A stretch of 64,000 nucleotides of DNA from SZUA-36 sp963727635 (GTDB lineage: Bacteria; Pseudomonadota; Gammaproteobacteria; Xanthomonadales; SZUA-36), in assembly GCA_963727635.1 (NCBI GenBank), contig CAVSHP010000015.1:496001-560000 (forward strand), in the 5' to 3' direction. The position numbers and the translations under genes were made by a program. Under the pieces are notes generated by a model, which saw only the letters and a list, made by a program, of their open reading frames with translations, ran no database searches and was not told the origin of the DNA. How positions within the stretch are numbered: the first letter of the stretch is position 1; each line of letters begins with the position of its first letter. This document shows positions 8,616 through 17,817 of this stretch, one piece after another.

Positions 8616-8912
8616 TTACTTGCTGGCGGCGAGTTTGCTGTTATCCAGCAGGATATATTCGCGGTTGATGTCAACCGTGCGTATGCCGATGCCCTTGACA
8701 TTGACCAGTTCATCGGCGTGCTTGAATTCACCGTGTTCGGTCCTGTAGCTGACAATGGCCTCGGCCTTGCTCAGACCGACACCTTTGAGCGACTCGGCGA
8801 TTTCCTCGGCACTGGCGGAATTGACATTGACCGGTTGAGCGGCCCAGGCCCAGATGGAAAACAACCCGGCTGCCAGTAGCGTGACCAGCGACTTTATATG
8901 TAACGATTGCAT
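8616..8912 (-). CDS. ComEA-family helix-hairpin-helix protein
   Basis: This 98-residue exported protein has a signal peptide (MQSLHIKSLVTLLAAGLFSIWAWA, cleavage likely before AQPVNVN). One ComEA-type DNA-binding unit follows: VNVNSASAEEIAESLKGVGLSKAEAIVSYRTEHGEF ... VKGIGIRTVDINRE. Short proteins of this kind are common in Gammaproteobacteria and related to the DNA-uptake receptor ComEA. The membrane-anchored domain of Bacillus ComEA is absent, so this would be periplasmic. A role in DNA uptake is inferred; the window also holds a pilus cluster, which would fit, but it is far away. Confidence 0.88.
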   Translation of the reverse strand: MQSLHIKSLVTLLAAGLFSIWAWAAQPVNVNSASAEEIAESLKGVGLSKAEAIVSYRTEHGEFKHADELVNVKGIGIRTVDINREYILLDNSKLAASK

Positions 8913-9128
8913 AAATACCCCCTTTGAATGTGATGATCAAAATAACTTTTGCCTGACCCGCCAATGCGGGACATCTATCAGGCTAAGTTCTACGGCTGCG
9001 AATAAAAAGCGGCGAATCGCCAGTCGTTGTGTAGGTAATCATGTTTTTTGAAAATACCTGATTCTGTCTCTCATGATTTGAGAATCATTCCTGTTTAAAT
9101 GACCCACATCGGAACAGGAGATTTCATC

Positions 9129-9356
9129 ATGAATACAGATTTTCAATTGGTTGGTAAGACGATCAGCGGCGTTGTAGCATCACCTGCGAAGGGTGATGAA
9201 CCCCGTAGAATCTGGATGTTACAGTTTTCAGATGGCACCCATGTCGAGTTTGTTTCACCGTCGGCCAGACGGCGTCTCAACAGGGTGACCGGTGGTCATC
9301 AGCGGGTGCTTGACAGCCACGCTGAAGCCGCCAAAAAGCTGTCGAATGCAGCCTGA
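9129..9356 (+). CDS. Small conserved-looking protein of unknown function
   Basis: The ATG at 9129 follows AGGAG (9116-9120) with 8-nt spacing, which favours it over the ATG at 9099. The 75-residue product (MNTDFQLVGKTISGVVASP..., RRIWMLQFSDGTHVEFVSPSARRRLN..., ending AAKKLSNAA) looks like a single small beta domain with a basic C-terminal helix. It has no signal peptide or membrane segment. I do not recognise it. It lies immediately upstream of the DnaA-box region. Confidence 0.6.
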   Translation: MNTDFQLVGKTISGVVASPAKGDEPRRIWMLQFSDGTHVEFVSPSARRRLNRVTGGHQRVLDSHAEAAKKLSNAA

Positions 9357-9359
9357 TCA

Positions 9360-9563
9360 GTTATCCACAAATGCTGTGGATAACTCTGTGAGTAAGGGTG
9401 CGCACGCGCAGCCAGCTTGGGCGGGTGTCAGACTTGATCAAAAATTGATCAAAATTTATAATATACATATAAAACAATAACATATATACATGCCCATGTT
9501 TTTATAATGTTAAATTTCGCTGTCATATATGTGTCATATGAACATTCAGTGACTTGTGTATAA
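9360..9563. other. DnaA-box cluster flanking an AT-rich stretch (candidate replication origin)
   Basis: GTTATCCACA (9360-9369) and TGTGGATAAC (9375-9384) form a perfect inverted pair of consensus DnaA boxes 5 bp apart. A third consensus box in reverse orientation, TGTGTATAA (TTATACACA), is at 9555-9563, and a degenerate TGTGAGTAA lies at 9387-9395. Between them is strongly AT-rich DNA (about 9432-9545), with TTGATCAAAA repeated at 9434 and 9445 (11-bp period) and three GATC sites nearby. This is the layout of a bacterial oriC: boxes beside an unwinding element. dnaA, dnaN, rpmH and gidA are not nearby, so a DnaA-binding regulatory locus remains possible. No gene is supported from 9357 to 9625. 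Confidence 0.5.
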
Positions 9564-9625
9564 ACAATTCGAATTGAATCGAGAAAGCACGGATAAGTCA
9601 TTGATTTGGGGTTTTTGCCTACGCT

Positions 9626-11075
9626 TCAGTCAGCATTACAGATTTTATTGCCCCAGGCCTCAAGCTGATCCAGAATGTCTTGCGCCTGCCGGTCTGCCGC
9701 ATGCGCCTGCCTGGCGGCCGATATTTCCAGCCTGAAGCTTTCAGGATTGAGTTGCCGGTCATCTGCAGGCCGGTTCAGTCTTGCCAGTCTCCCTGTTTGC
9801 CATCGCCGGTTTTCATCGACGCTCAGGGTGGCGGGGTAATTGCGTGCACGGTAGCGAAAAAGCATTTCCTCCAGTCTCGCATCTTTGAAAGGCCAGGAGA
9901 TTTGTCCAAGTGTTTCGGGCGCGGTCGCGTGGATTTTGTCCATCAACCGGCGGTCCTGGTTGCTGAAAAAATCCCCGCTGTAAATCATCTGGTCCGGATC
10001 TGTGCCGGTAACCGGCGGGTAGGGTCTGAAAACGTCCATCACCTTGTTGCGTATTTGCGGCAGGACCCCGATGAGCTTTCGCGCGTTCTCAAGACAACGT
10101 TGCGGCTCAAGACCGATGCGCCGGCAATCGACCTCCTTGAGGGTTGCCGCCGGTGCAATCATGGGTACGTGATTGGTGTGAATCGCTTTTAACGGGATGC
10201 GTTCCACGTCGTCAGGCAGGTCGCCGGCGGGTGTGAACAGGCGGTCGGAAATCTCTTCCGAAGACAGGGCCAACAGTGGTTCGGGGTCGGTCATCAGGTC
10301 ATAGACGATGACCGATTTTTTTCTGTCCGGATAAATGGATAACGGCAGCACCAGTGTCGTGCAGCCACGGATGGCCGGAATCCGTGAAGAGGTGTGCAGC
10401 ACCGGTTCCGGGCTTAAGGGGCTCAGCATCTGCATGACATGTTGCTGGTCACGCATTTTCAGGGCCCAGTCAAACAGACGCGGCTGCCGGGAACGGATCA
10501 GCCGCGCGAGGCCAATGGTCGCCAGCACATCGGACAGTGCCTCGTGCGCGCCAGCGTGTTCAATATGATTGGCTGCACTGAGGTGTTCGAGTTTGAAGCT
10601 TGGCTTGCCGGGTTCGTGTTCCGGCCATTCGATCCCGGCCGGCCGCAAGGCATAACACATCCTCACGAGGTCAATCAGATCCCAACGCGAGTTGTTATTC
10701 CTGTATTCACGTTCATACGGGTCATAAAAATTCCGGTAAAACAGGTTGCGGCTGAATTCGTCATCAAAATGAATACTGTTGTAACCGGCGCTGCATGTCG
10801 CAGGCTTCCATCATCTCGGCGTGAATTTTCGCAGCGAACTCGGCCTCGACCAGGCCCTTTTTCAATGCCAGTTGCGGTGTAATGCCGGTGATCAGACAGG
10901 CGACGGGGTGCGGCAACACGTCCAGGGCCGGTTGGCAAAACCAGCTGATCGGATCGCCCACCGGTTCAAGTCCGGTATTGGTGCGGATGGCGGCGAACTG
11001 CGCCGGCCGGTCCAGCTGTGGGTAGGCGCCGAAGGTTTCGTAGTCGTGCCATAGAAAGGTGGGTTCGGATTTCAT
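9626..11075 (-). CDS. sbcB: Exodeoxyribonuclease I, with one frame break
   Basis: ExoI degrades single-stranded DNA 3' to 5' and acts in recombination and mismatch repair. The start ATG at 11075 gives MKSEPTFLWHDYETFGAYPQLDRPAQFAAIRTN, with the DEDD motif HDYETFG. The frame breaks near 10806, where it would read ATCSAGYNSIHFDDEFSRNLFYRNFYDPYERE in the next frame. The remainder (MCYALRPAGIEWPE ... HAGAHEALSDVLATIGLAR ... YRARNYPATLS) matches ExoI through to its C-terminus. The repaired length is about 482 residues, against 475 in E. coli. Confidence 0.93.
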
Positions 11076-11249
11076 CCTGGATCGTCCTGACTGCTTTGCC
11101 TCAATGTGAGCTTGTATGAATGTCATTGTGGCACAGTGAAGGGATTGTGTTTATATCTTCAGGGCCCAATTTGTTCATTTCAGGCAGCCGGATTGCGGCG
11201 GCTGGGATAAACTGATCAACTAACCTGACAGAACCGAACCGATTGAAAT

Positions 11250-12140
11250 ATGGCCTACTCAAAAAACACGATTGAAGAATTGCTCCAGTTGATGGAACTC
11301 GAAGCGCTCGAGGTCAACCTTTTCCGCGGTGAAAGCCGCGACATAGGCACATCAAGGGTATTCGGCGGCCAGGTGCTGGCGCAGTCGATTATCGCAGCCA
11401 GTCGCACGGTGGACGAGGGTATTATTCACTCACTGCACGCCTACTTTCTGCGCGCCGGTGACGCCGAAGCGCCGATTGTTTACAACGTTGAACGCAACCG
11501 TGACGGCCGCAGTTTCAAATCACGCCGCGTCGTGGCCATCCAGCACGGCCGTCCAATATTCACGATGGCGGCGTCATTCCAACTGGAGCAGGAAGGCCTG
11601 ACACACCAGTTTGAGATGCCGGATGTGCCGATGCCAGAGGAACTATCGTCGGAAAGCAACATTCCGGAGGACCATCTCGGCCGGGTTCCGCCATTGTTGC
11701 GCCGCTGGTTTTCACGCACCGGCCCGTTTGATTTCCGTCCGGTACAGAAGACGGATATATTCAATCCTCAACCACAACCACCCTATTCGAATATATGGTT
11801 TCGCCTGAATGAAAAAATCGATGTACCCGACCTCATGCACCGGGCGCTGATGGCGTATGCCTCCGATTTCCACCTGGTCGGCACGGCGGTTCTGCCGCAC
11901 GGTATTTCCTTTCTCCAGGAAGACCTGCTGATGGCGAGCCTCGACCATGGCATGTGGTTCCATCGCCCGGCGCGCGTGGATGACTGGCTGCTGTATTCCT
12001 GCGATAGCCCCAGCAGCAGCGGGGGCAGGGGATTGGCGCGGGGGTTGATTTATGATCGTGCCGGCAGGCTGATTGCCAGTACGATCCAGGAAGGTATGAT
12101 ACGTGTAGGTAAACCACCCGGTGAGAGGAATAAATCATGA
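11250..12140 (+). CDS. tesB: Acyl-CoA thioesterase II
   Basis: TesB hydrolyses medium- and long-chain acyl-CoA to free fatty acid and CoA. The 296-residue protein has the double hot-dog features: ESRDIGTSRVFGGQVLAQSIIAASRTV near the N-terminus, HSLHAYFLRAGD, and in the second half MAYASDFHLVGTAVLPHG and LDHGMWFHRPARVDDWLLY, with the catalytic Asp/Thr/Gln region ending in TIQEGMIR. Length is near E. coli TesB (286). Its stop overlaps the msrA start (ATGA), so the two are probably one operon. Confidence 0.95.
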   Translation: MAYSKNTIEELLQLMELEALEVNLFRGESRDIGTSRVFGGQVLAQSIIAASRTVDEGIIHSLHAYFLRAGDAEAPIVYNVERNRDGRSFKSRRVVAIQHGRPIFTMAASFQLEQEGLTHQFEMPDVPMPEELSSESNIPEDHLGRVPPLLRRWFSRTGPFDFRPVQKTDIFNPQPQPPYSNIWFRLNEKIDVPDLMHRALMAYASDFHLVGTAVLPHGISFLQEDLLMASLDHGMWFHRPARVDDWLLYSCDSPSSSGGRGLARGLIYDRAGRLIASTIQEGMIRVGKPPGERNKS

Positions 12141-12616
12141 GTAGTCAAGTTGAAGTCGCCACTTTTGGCGCCGGTTGTTTTTGGGGTGTGGAGGCGCGTT
12201 TCCGCACACTGGAAGGTGTGCTTGATGCCACTTCCGGTTACATGGGTGGACAACCCGACCCGAATTACAAGCTGGTCTGCACCGGGACCAGCGGGCACGC
12301 GGAAGTCGTGCAGGTCCAATTTGACCCGCGCAAGGTCAGTTACGAAACCCTGTTGGCCATGTTTTTTGAAATGCACAATCCGACCACGCTGAACCGGCAG
12401 GGTCCCGATATTGGTCACCAGTACCGCTCGGTCGTGTTCTTTCATACCCCGGAGCAGGAAAAAGCCGCACGGCAGGCTATCGTTGAAGTAGACAAGAGCG
12501 GTCGCTGGCCGCAACCGGTGGTAACCAGGGTCGAGAAGGCGGTGGCATTCTGGCCTGCGGAGGAATACCACCAGCGTTATCTCGAGAAAAATGGACTGGG
12601 TTCCTGCTCAATTTGA
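12137..12616 (+). CDS. msrA: Peptide methionine sulfoxide reductase A
   Basis: MsrA reduces the S-epimer of methionine sulfoxide in proteins. The active-site motif GAGCFWGVE places the catalytic cysteine at residue 14. The family markers GYMGG, YKLVCTGTSGHAEVVQVQFDP and GPDIGHQYRSVVFFHTPEQ follow. At 159 residues it is the short form with no fused MsrB domain. It is coupled to tesB through a 4-bp overlap. Confidence 0.96.
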   Translation: MSSQVEVATFGAGCFWGVEARFRTLEGVLDATSGYMGGQPDPNYKLVCTGTSGHAEVVQVQFDPRKVSYETLLAMFFEMHNPTTLNRQGPDIGHQYRSVVFFHTPEQEKAARQAIVEVDKSGRWPQPVVTRVEKAVAFWPAEEYHQRYLEKNGLGSCSI

Positions 12617-12679
12617 GACGCCGCCTGAGGTGCCGAAAGACGTGCGAAACCGACTGGGTCAACCAGCTCTGACTTGTTA

Positions 12680-12696
12680 TATAATGATTAGCTAAT
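12680..12696 (+). promoter_or_regulatory. -10 box with overlapping palindrome upstream of the RND efflux pair
   Basis: TATAAT at 12680-12685 is a perfect -10 element; the matching -35 (GGTCAA, 17 bp upstream) is poor. ATTAGCTAAT at 12687-12696 is a 10-bp palindrome lying at the expected transcription start, where a TetR- or MarR-type repressor could bind. No regulator gene is adjacent. Confidence 0.4.
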
Positions 12697-12769
12697 ATAT
12701 TAAACCGACCAGGTTTTAATGGGAAATGAATGCCTCCGGCGCCATGTACCGAAGGATTCGGGAAAAAAA

Positions 12770-13840
12770 ATGCATCATTCGTCACGAAGACATCTTTTGG
12801 CAAGCAACCCACTGATCAATATCCTGATTTTATTTTCTGCTTGTGTATCCAGTGCATTTGCCGCAGAAAGTACCCAGCCACTCGAAACGATCACGGTCAC
12901 GCTTGGCACCACGGCCGTTGAAAGAATTTTTGATGGTACGGTTGAAGCGGTGCAGCAGGCAACGGTTTCGGCCGAGACCTCCGGACGCATCCAGGAAATC
13001 AATTTTGATGTCGATGATTTCGTCGAGGCGGGTTCAACGCTGATCCGCTTTACGGATGTTGAGCAGAATACCGATCTGCAACGCGCTGAAGCCGATTTGG
13101 CGGGCGCCCGGGCCCACTTGGTGGAAGCCACCGAAGAGTTCACAAGAGCGGAGAATCTGAAACAACGCGGGCTGGGTTCACAACGTGACCTCGACCGCGC
13201 CGTTTCGGCCAAAAAGTCGGCCGAGGCGACCGTCTCAGCGGCGGAATCAGCCGTGGTTTCGGCACGGCAGCAGCTGCAATACACGGTAGTGCGCGCTCCG
13301 TATTCAGGAATCGTTACCAAGCGCTTCGTCGAAGTCGGTGAAACCGTGTCCAGGGGGCAGCCTTTGATGTCCGGCCTGTCGCTGGAAAAACTTCGTGTAA
13401 TCGTCGATCTGCCCCAGCAGGTAGCAATCGAGGTCAGACGTGATCCCAGGGCGGTGGTATTAACGGAAGCGGAACCTGTCATCCCGGAAAAAATAATCCT
13501 TTTCCCGGTCGCCGATCCTGTGACCAAAACTTTCCGGGTGCGGCTTGAATTGCCGGATGGCCAGTTCAACCTGTTTCCGGGCATGTTTGTTAAGGCCGCT
13601 TTCATGGTCGGTGAAGCGGAACGCCTGCTGATACCCGCCACCGCGATCGTCCAACGCAGCGAGGTTACCGCCGTTTACGTGTATGTAGATGGTGAGGTGC
13701 GTTTGCGTCAGATCCGTGTTGGTGCAACCTTCGGCGATCAGGTCGAAGTACTTGCCGGTTTGCGCGACGGTGAACAGATCGCACTGGACCCTGTCCAGGC
13801 CGGTATTTACGCCAAATCATCCAGGCCGTCACTGCCGTGA
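12770..13840 (+). CDS. RND efflux system periplasmic adaptor (membrane fusion) subunit
   Basis: Adaptor proteins link an inner-membrane RND pump to an outer-membrane channel. From ATG 12770 the product has a signal sequence (HLLASNPLINILILFSACVSSAFA) and is 356 residues; an in-frame ATG at 12719 would put 17 charged residues before it, so the later start is preferred. Domain order: beta-barrel/lipoyl half (VSAETSGRIQEINFDVDDFVEAGSTL), an alpha-helical hairpin at about 85-150 (LAGARAHLVEATEEFTRAENLKQRG), the second lipoyl half (VVRAPYSGIVTKRFVEVGE), then a C-terminal barrel. It overlaps the pump gene by 4 bp. Confidence 0.92.
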   Translation: MHHSSRRHLLASNPLINILILFSACVSSAFAAESTQPLETITVTLGTTAVERIFDGTVEAVQQATVSAETSGRIQEINFDVDDFVEAGSTLIRFTDVEQNTDLQRAEADLAGARAHLVEATEEFTRAENLKQRGLGSQRDLDRAVSAKKSAEATVSAAESAVVSARQQLQYTVVRAPYSGIVTKRFVEVGETVSRGQPLMSGLSLEKLRVIVDLPQQVAIEVRRDPRAVVLTEAEPVIPEKIILFPVADPVTKTFRVRLELPDGQFNLFPGMFVKAAFMVGEAERLLIPATAIVQRSEVTAVYVYVDGEVRLRQIRVGATFGDQVEVLAGLRDGEQIALDPVQAGIYAKSSRPSLP

Positions 13841-16800
13841 AACCCGAGCTGGGATTCTCAGGACGCGTCGCGCGTCTGTTTCAGGAAAGCGAACTGACAC
13901 CACTGCTTGCACTCACCGCCCTGTTATTGGGTTTGTTTGCGGTCATCGTCACGCCCCGCGAGGAAGAACCGCAGATTGACGTCACCTTTGCCAACGTATT
14001 CGTGGCCTTCCCCGGTGCGGGCAGTGTCGAAGTCGAAAACAAGGTGGCCATACCCATGGAACAGGTATTGGCTGAAATTGAAGGGATAGAACACGTTTAT
14101 TCAGTCTCCAGGCCGGGTCTCGCGGTTTTGACCATCCAGTTCAAGGTCGGCGAGCACCGCACGGAAGCACTGGTGCGTCTGTACAATGCGATTTACTCAA
14201 ACCAGGACTGGAGGCCCGCCAACCTCGGCGTTCTGCCGCCATTGGTCAAACCCATGGGCATCGATGACGTGCCGATCATCGCCGCGACACTCTGGACCGA
14301 AGACCCGGAGCGCGGTGGCAGGGACCTGTTGAACGTTGCACACACACTGGAAGCGGAATTGAAACGCGTTCCGGGAACCCGTGATGTTTATACCATCGGC
14401 GGCGCCCAGAGCATTGTGCACGTCGAACTCGACCCGTTACGGGTGGCAGGGTTTGGCCTGACGCTGGATGACCTGCGTATGTCGCTGACCGCCGGTAACA
14501 GTGTGAAACATGCCGGATCGCTGGTGTCGTCGGGTGTCGAGATTCCGGTGCAGGCGGGTGTATTTCTGTCCAGTCGTGAAGATGTGAGTCATCTGGTCGT
14601 CGGCGTTTTCGATGGCCGTCCGGTCTTCCTCGATGACATTGCCACCATCAAGTCCGGTACCGATCAGCCCGAGCAATACGTCTGGTATGCGAGCGGTCCG
14701 GCAGCGGACGAGGCCGGAATACCCGCAGTTGATTATGCGCCTGCGGTCACTATTGCCATCGCCAAGAAAGCCGGCACCAACGCGACCCGGATTGCCGATG
14801 CGGTCATTGAGCGGATTGAACAATTGCGCTCGACCCATATACCCGACGGTATTGAGGTCAGCATCACACGCAACTATGGCAAGACGGCCAACGACAAGGC
14901 GACCAAGCTGATCCAGAAGCTCACATTCGCGACCGCATCGGTCATCCTGCTGGTTCTGTTGACCATTGGCTGGCGTGAGGCATTGATCGTTGGCACGGCC
15001 GTTATCATCACGCTGACGGTCACGTTGTTCGCGTCCTGGGCCTGGGGTTTCACCATCAACCGTGTTTCGCTGTTCGCCCTGATATTTTCCATCGGTATCC
15101 TGGTCGACGACGCCATCGTGGTGGTGGAAAACATCCACCGTCACAGGAACATCCATAGCGGACCGCTGGCCGGTCTGATCCCGCGGGCCGTGGATGAAGT
15201 TGGCGGTCCTACCATACTGGCGACTTTCACGGTCATCGCGGCGTTGCTGCCGATGGCCTTCGTGACCGGTTTGATGGGACCTTACATGAGCCCCATCCCG
15301 ATCAACGCGAGCATGGGTATGCTGTTTTCCCTGGCCATCGCCCTGATCCTGACGCCCTGGCTCAGTAACCACCTGCTGGCGAAGGGTGACAGCCACGCAC
15401 AGGCGGCACAGGGGCCGCAGAAGTTGCAACGTTTATTCAGCCGTCTGATGTCGCCTTTTTTACGCCGCGAGGCCGGACGCAAGATGCGCGTGCTGCTGTT
15501 TGGCGGCTTGTTGGTGCTGATCGGCTTCGCAGTCGTCCTGGTGGTTGCCGAGGCCGTGGTTCTGAAGATGCTGCCATTTGACAACAAGTCCGAATTCCAG
15601 GTGGTGCTGGACATGCCCGAAGGCAGTGCAATTGAAACCACCGCAAGCGTGCTGGATGAACTGGCGGAGGTGCTCGAAACCGTTCCAGAGGTCACGGATT
15701 ACCAGGTGTATGCGGGAACGGCCGCGCCGATTAACTTCAACGGCCTGGTGAGGCAGTACTACCTGCGCAAGGGCAGCACCATGGGTGATATCCAGGTCAA
15801 CCTGCTGGACAAGCATCTCCGCCACCGTTCCAGTCATGAGATCGCATCCTCCGTGCGCTCCGAACTGGCCGCGACCGGCGCCCGCTACGGTGCTTCGGTC
15901 AAGGTCGTGGAAATTCCGCCGGGACCGCCGGTCATGTCGCCCATCGTGGCCGAGGTGTATGGCCCCGGTTACACGTCCCAGCGACAGCTGGGAAAGCAGC
16001 TTGTTGAGATTTTCCGCAGTACACCGGACATCGTGGACATCGACAGCAGTGTGGAATCGGACGCCATGCGTTACGTGATCACGGTCGACCGACAGAAAGC
16101 CGCCCTGCTGGGTGTCTCCCAGGCCCAGGTCAGCAGTGCGGTCGCCCTGGCTCTGGGTGGTGAGGACGTAACCTTCATCCACCAGGCGCATGAAAAGGAA
16201 CCGATTCCGGTGCGTATGGAAATCCCGGTTGCCAGCAAGACCAATATTGACAGCCTGATGGCGCTGGAAGTCAGGAGTCGTGAGGGCATTCCCGTGCCGA
16301 TCTCAGAGTTTGCCAGCGCGGATCTGCGTCCATGGGACGGAGACATTATTCACAAGGACCTGCTCCCCGTGGTCTTCGTGACGGCGGACATGTCGGGTGA
16401 ACTGGACAGCCCCCTGTATGGCATGTTCGAATTGTCGGACCGTATCAGCACACTCGAATTTGCCGGGGAGCCGATAGAGCAGCGTTATATCAGCCAGCCG
16501 GACAACCCTTATTATTTCTCGCTCAAATGGGATGGCGAGTGGCAGATTACCTATGAAACCTTTCGTGACATGGGTATTGCCTACATGGTCGGCCTGCTGC
16601 TTATTTTTCTGCTGGTTGTCGCACAGTTCAATTCCTACCTGATACCACTGATCATCATGGCGCCCATACCCCTGACCCTGATCGGTGTCATGCCGGGGCA
16701 CGCCCTGTTGGGTGCCCAGTTCACGGCCACCTCGATGATCGGCATGATTGCCCTTGCCGGTATCATCGTGCGCAACTCCATTCTGCTGGTGGATTTCATC

Positions 16801-17046
16801 GAACAGGAAATAGCTGCGGGTATGGAAATCGGGGCAGCGGTCATCAAGGCGGCTGCGGTGCGGGCAAAGCCGATCATACTGACGGCGCTGGCAGCCATGC
16901 TGGGGGCTTTTTTCATCCTCGATGACCCGATATTCAATGGTCTCGCGATCTCGCTGATTTTCGGTATCCTGGTCTCGACACTGCTAACCCTGCTGGTGAT
17001 TCCGATCCTGTTTTACAGTTTGAAATTTCGAAAAACCGTACCCTGA
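13837..17046 (+). CDS. RND-family efflux transporter permease (AcrB/HAE type)
   Basis: This 1069-residue proton-driven pump starts at GTG 13837, inside the stop of the adaptor gene. It shows the two-fold RND pattern: a transmembrane segment after the N-terminus (LLALTALLLGLFAVIVTPREEEPQIDV), a large periplasmic loop, TM2-6 with the proton-relay sequence GILVDDAIVVVENIHRHR, a second loop, and TM8-12 including GMIALAGIIVRNSILLVDFIEQ. The protein is intact over 3.2 kb. No outer-membrane factor is encoded next to it, so it must share a TolC-like channel. The substrate is unknown. Confidence 0.94.
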   Translation: MKPELGFSGRVARLFQESELTPLLALTALLLGLFAVIVTPREEEPQIDVTFANVFVAFPGAGSVEVENKVAIPMEQVLAEIEGIEHVYSVSRPGLAVLTIQFKVGEHRTEALVRLYNAIYSNQDWRPANLGVLPPLVKPMGIDDVPIIAATLWTEDPERGGRDLLNVAHTLEAELKRVPGTRDVYTIGGAQSIVHVELDPLRVAGFGLTLDDLRMSLTAGNSVKHAGSLVSSGVEIPVQAGVFLSSREDVSHLVVGVFDGRPVFLDDIATIKSGTDQPEQYVWYASGPAADEAGIPAVDYAPAVTIAIAKKAGTNATRIADAVIERIEQLRSTHIPDGIEVSITRNYGKTANDKATKLIQKLTFATASVILLVLLTIGWREALIVGTAVIITLTVTLFASWAWGFTINRVSLFALIFSIGILVDDAIVVVENIHRHRNIHSGPLAGLIPRAVDEVGGPTILATFTVIAALLPMAFVTGLMGPYMSPIPINASMGMLFSLAIALILTPWLSNHLLAKGDSHAQAAQGPQKLQRLFSRLMSPFLRREAGRKMRVLLFGGLLVLIGFAVVLVVAEAVVLKMLPFDNKSEFQVVLDMPEGSAIETTASVLDELAEVLETVPEVTDYQVYAGTAAPINFNGLVRQYYLRKGSTMGDIQVNLLDKHLRHRSSHEIASSVRSELAATGARYGASVKVVEIPPGPPVMSPIVAEVYGPGYTSQRQLGKQLVEIFRSTPDIVDIDSSVESDAMRYVITVDRQKAALLGVSQAQVSSAVALALGGEDVTFIHQAHEKEPIPVRMEIPVASKTNIDSLMALEVRSREGIPVPISEFASADLRPWDGDIIHKDLLPVVFVTADMSGELDSPLYGMFELSDRISTLEFAGEPIEQRYISQPDNPYYFSLKWDGEWQITYETFRDMGIAYMVGLLLIFLLVVAQFNSYLIPLIIMAPIPLTLIGVMPGHALLGAQFTATSMIGMIALAGIIVRNSILLVDFIEQEIAAGMEIGAAVIKAAAVRAKPIILTALAAMLGAFFILDDPIFNGLAISLIFGILVSTLLTLLVIPILFYSLKFRKTVP

Positions 17047-17174
17047 TTTAAGCTGACGTGGAGGCAAGCGCATGACAGTAGCGCATGACTGCAAAACGCG
17101 CGCACGAATTTGCAGGTGTGCAGTGCAAATACGGTTTGTGCCATAATCAAGCTGCTACTGACTCATGGAACGAG

Positions 17175-17805
17175 ATGGAGTACATGCATAACAGGATATG
17201 GTGGATAACCGCTTTGCTGATTTTTGCCTGCCTGGCAGGCGCGCAGCCTGCTGCGGCCAAAATGTACAAGTTCACTGACAAGGACGGTATTATCCACTAC
17301 ACCAATGTCAAACCCGTTGGCGAGAAAGACGTCAAGACGTTTTCATTTCCCTGTTATGCATCGGATCCCAGCTGCAATCAGCTGGATTGGGAAAAGATAC
17401 CCCTGAACCGGCGCGCATTCAGCGACGAGATACAGGCAGCAGCTGAGGTTTTCGCCGTTGAAGATGCGTTGATCCGCGCCATTATTCATGCCGAGTCCGC
17501 CTACCAGCCGCAAGCGCTTTCGCCGAGAGGCGCGCAGGGTCTGATGCAATTGATGCCGGACAACACAGAAAGAACTTCATGTTGTCAACGTGTTCGACCC
17601 GCTGAGTAATATCGAAGGCGGCACACTTTATCTTTCGCGTCTGCTGAAACAGTTCGATCAGAACGTGGAACTGGCGGCGGCTGCATATAATGCCGGGCCA
17701 AATGCCGTGCGTGAATACGGTGGTGTTCCGCCTTACAAGGAAACCCGGGAATACGTCCGCCGGATCAAGATCCTCTACCGCCGTTACCGCTCATCTGAAA
17801 GCTGA
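17175..17805 (+). CDS. Lytic transglycosylase with N-terminal DUF4124 domain, with one frame break
   Basis: This is a secreted SLT-type enzyme that cleaves peptidoglycan glycan strands. A signal peptide (MHNRIWWITALLIFACLAGAQPAAA) leads to a DUF4124 segment (KMYKFTDKDGIIHYTNVKPVG) and then the SLT fold: EDALIRAIIHAESAYQPQALSPRGAQGLMQLMPD, with the catalytic Glu in HAESAY. One extra base near 17562 (GACAACA) shifts the frame; after it comes KELHVVNVFDPLSNIEGGTLYLSRLLKQF, AAAAYNAGPNAVREYGGVPPYKETREYVRRI. ATG 17175 and 17184 are both possible starts. Confidence 0.88.
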
Positions 17806-17817
17806 GCGCGCGCTCAG
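17802..17817. repeat. 16-bp palindrome spanning two convergent stop codons
   Basis: CTGAGCGCGCGCTCAG is a perfect palindrome. It contains the TGA of the transglycosylase (17803-17805) and the reverse-strand TGA of dnaE (17814-17816). It may protect both 3' ends; there is no T tract. Confidence 0.5.

Noticed and set aside
14437..15429. Long minus-strand open frame opposite the RND pump
   Set aside because: It is antisense to a well-supported pump gene; its low-complexity Gln/Asp/Arg composition is a mirror effect of the pump codons.
15460..16191. Second long minus-strand frame opposite the RND pump
   Set aside because: Antisense shadow of a conserved coding region, with no ribosome site or recognisable domain.
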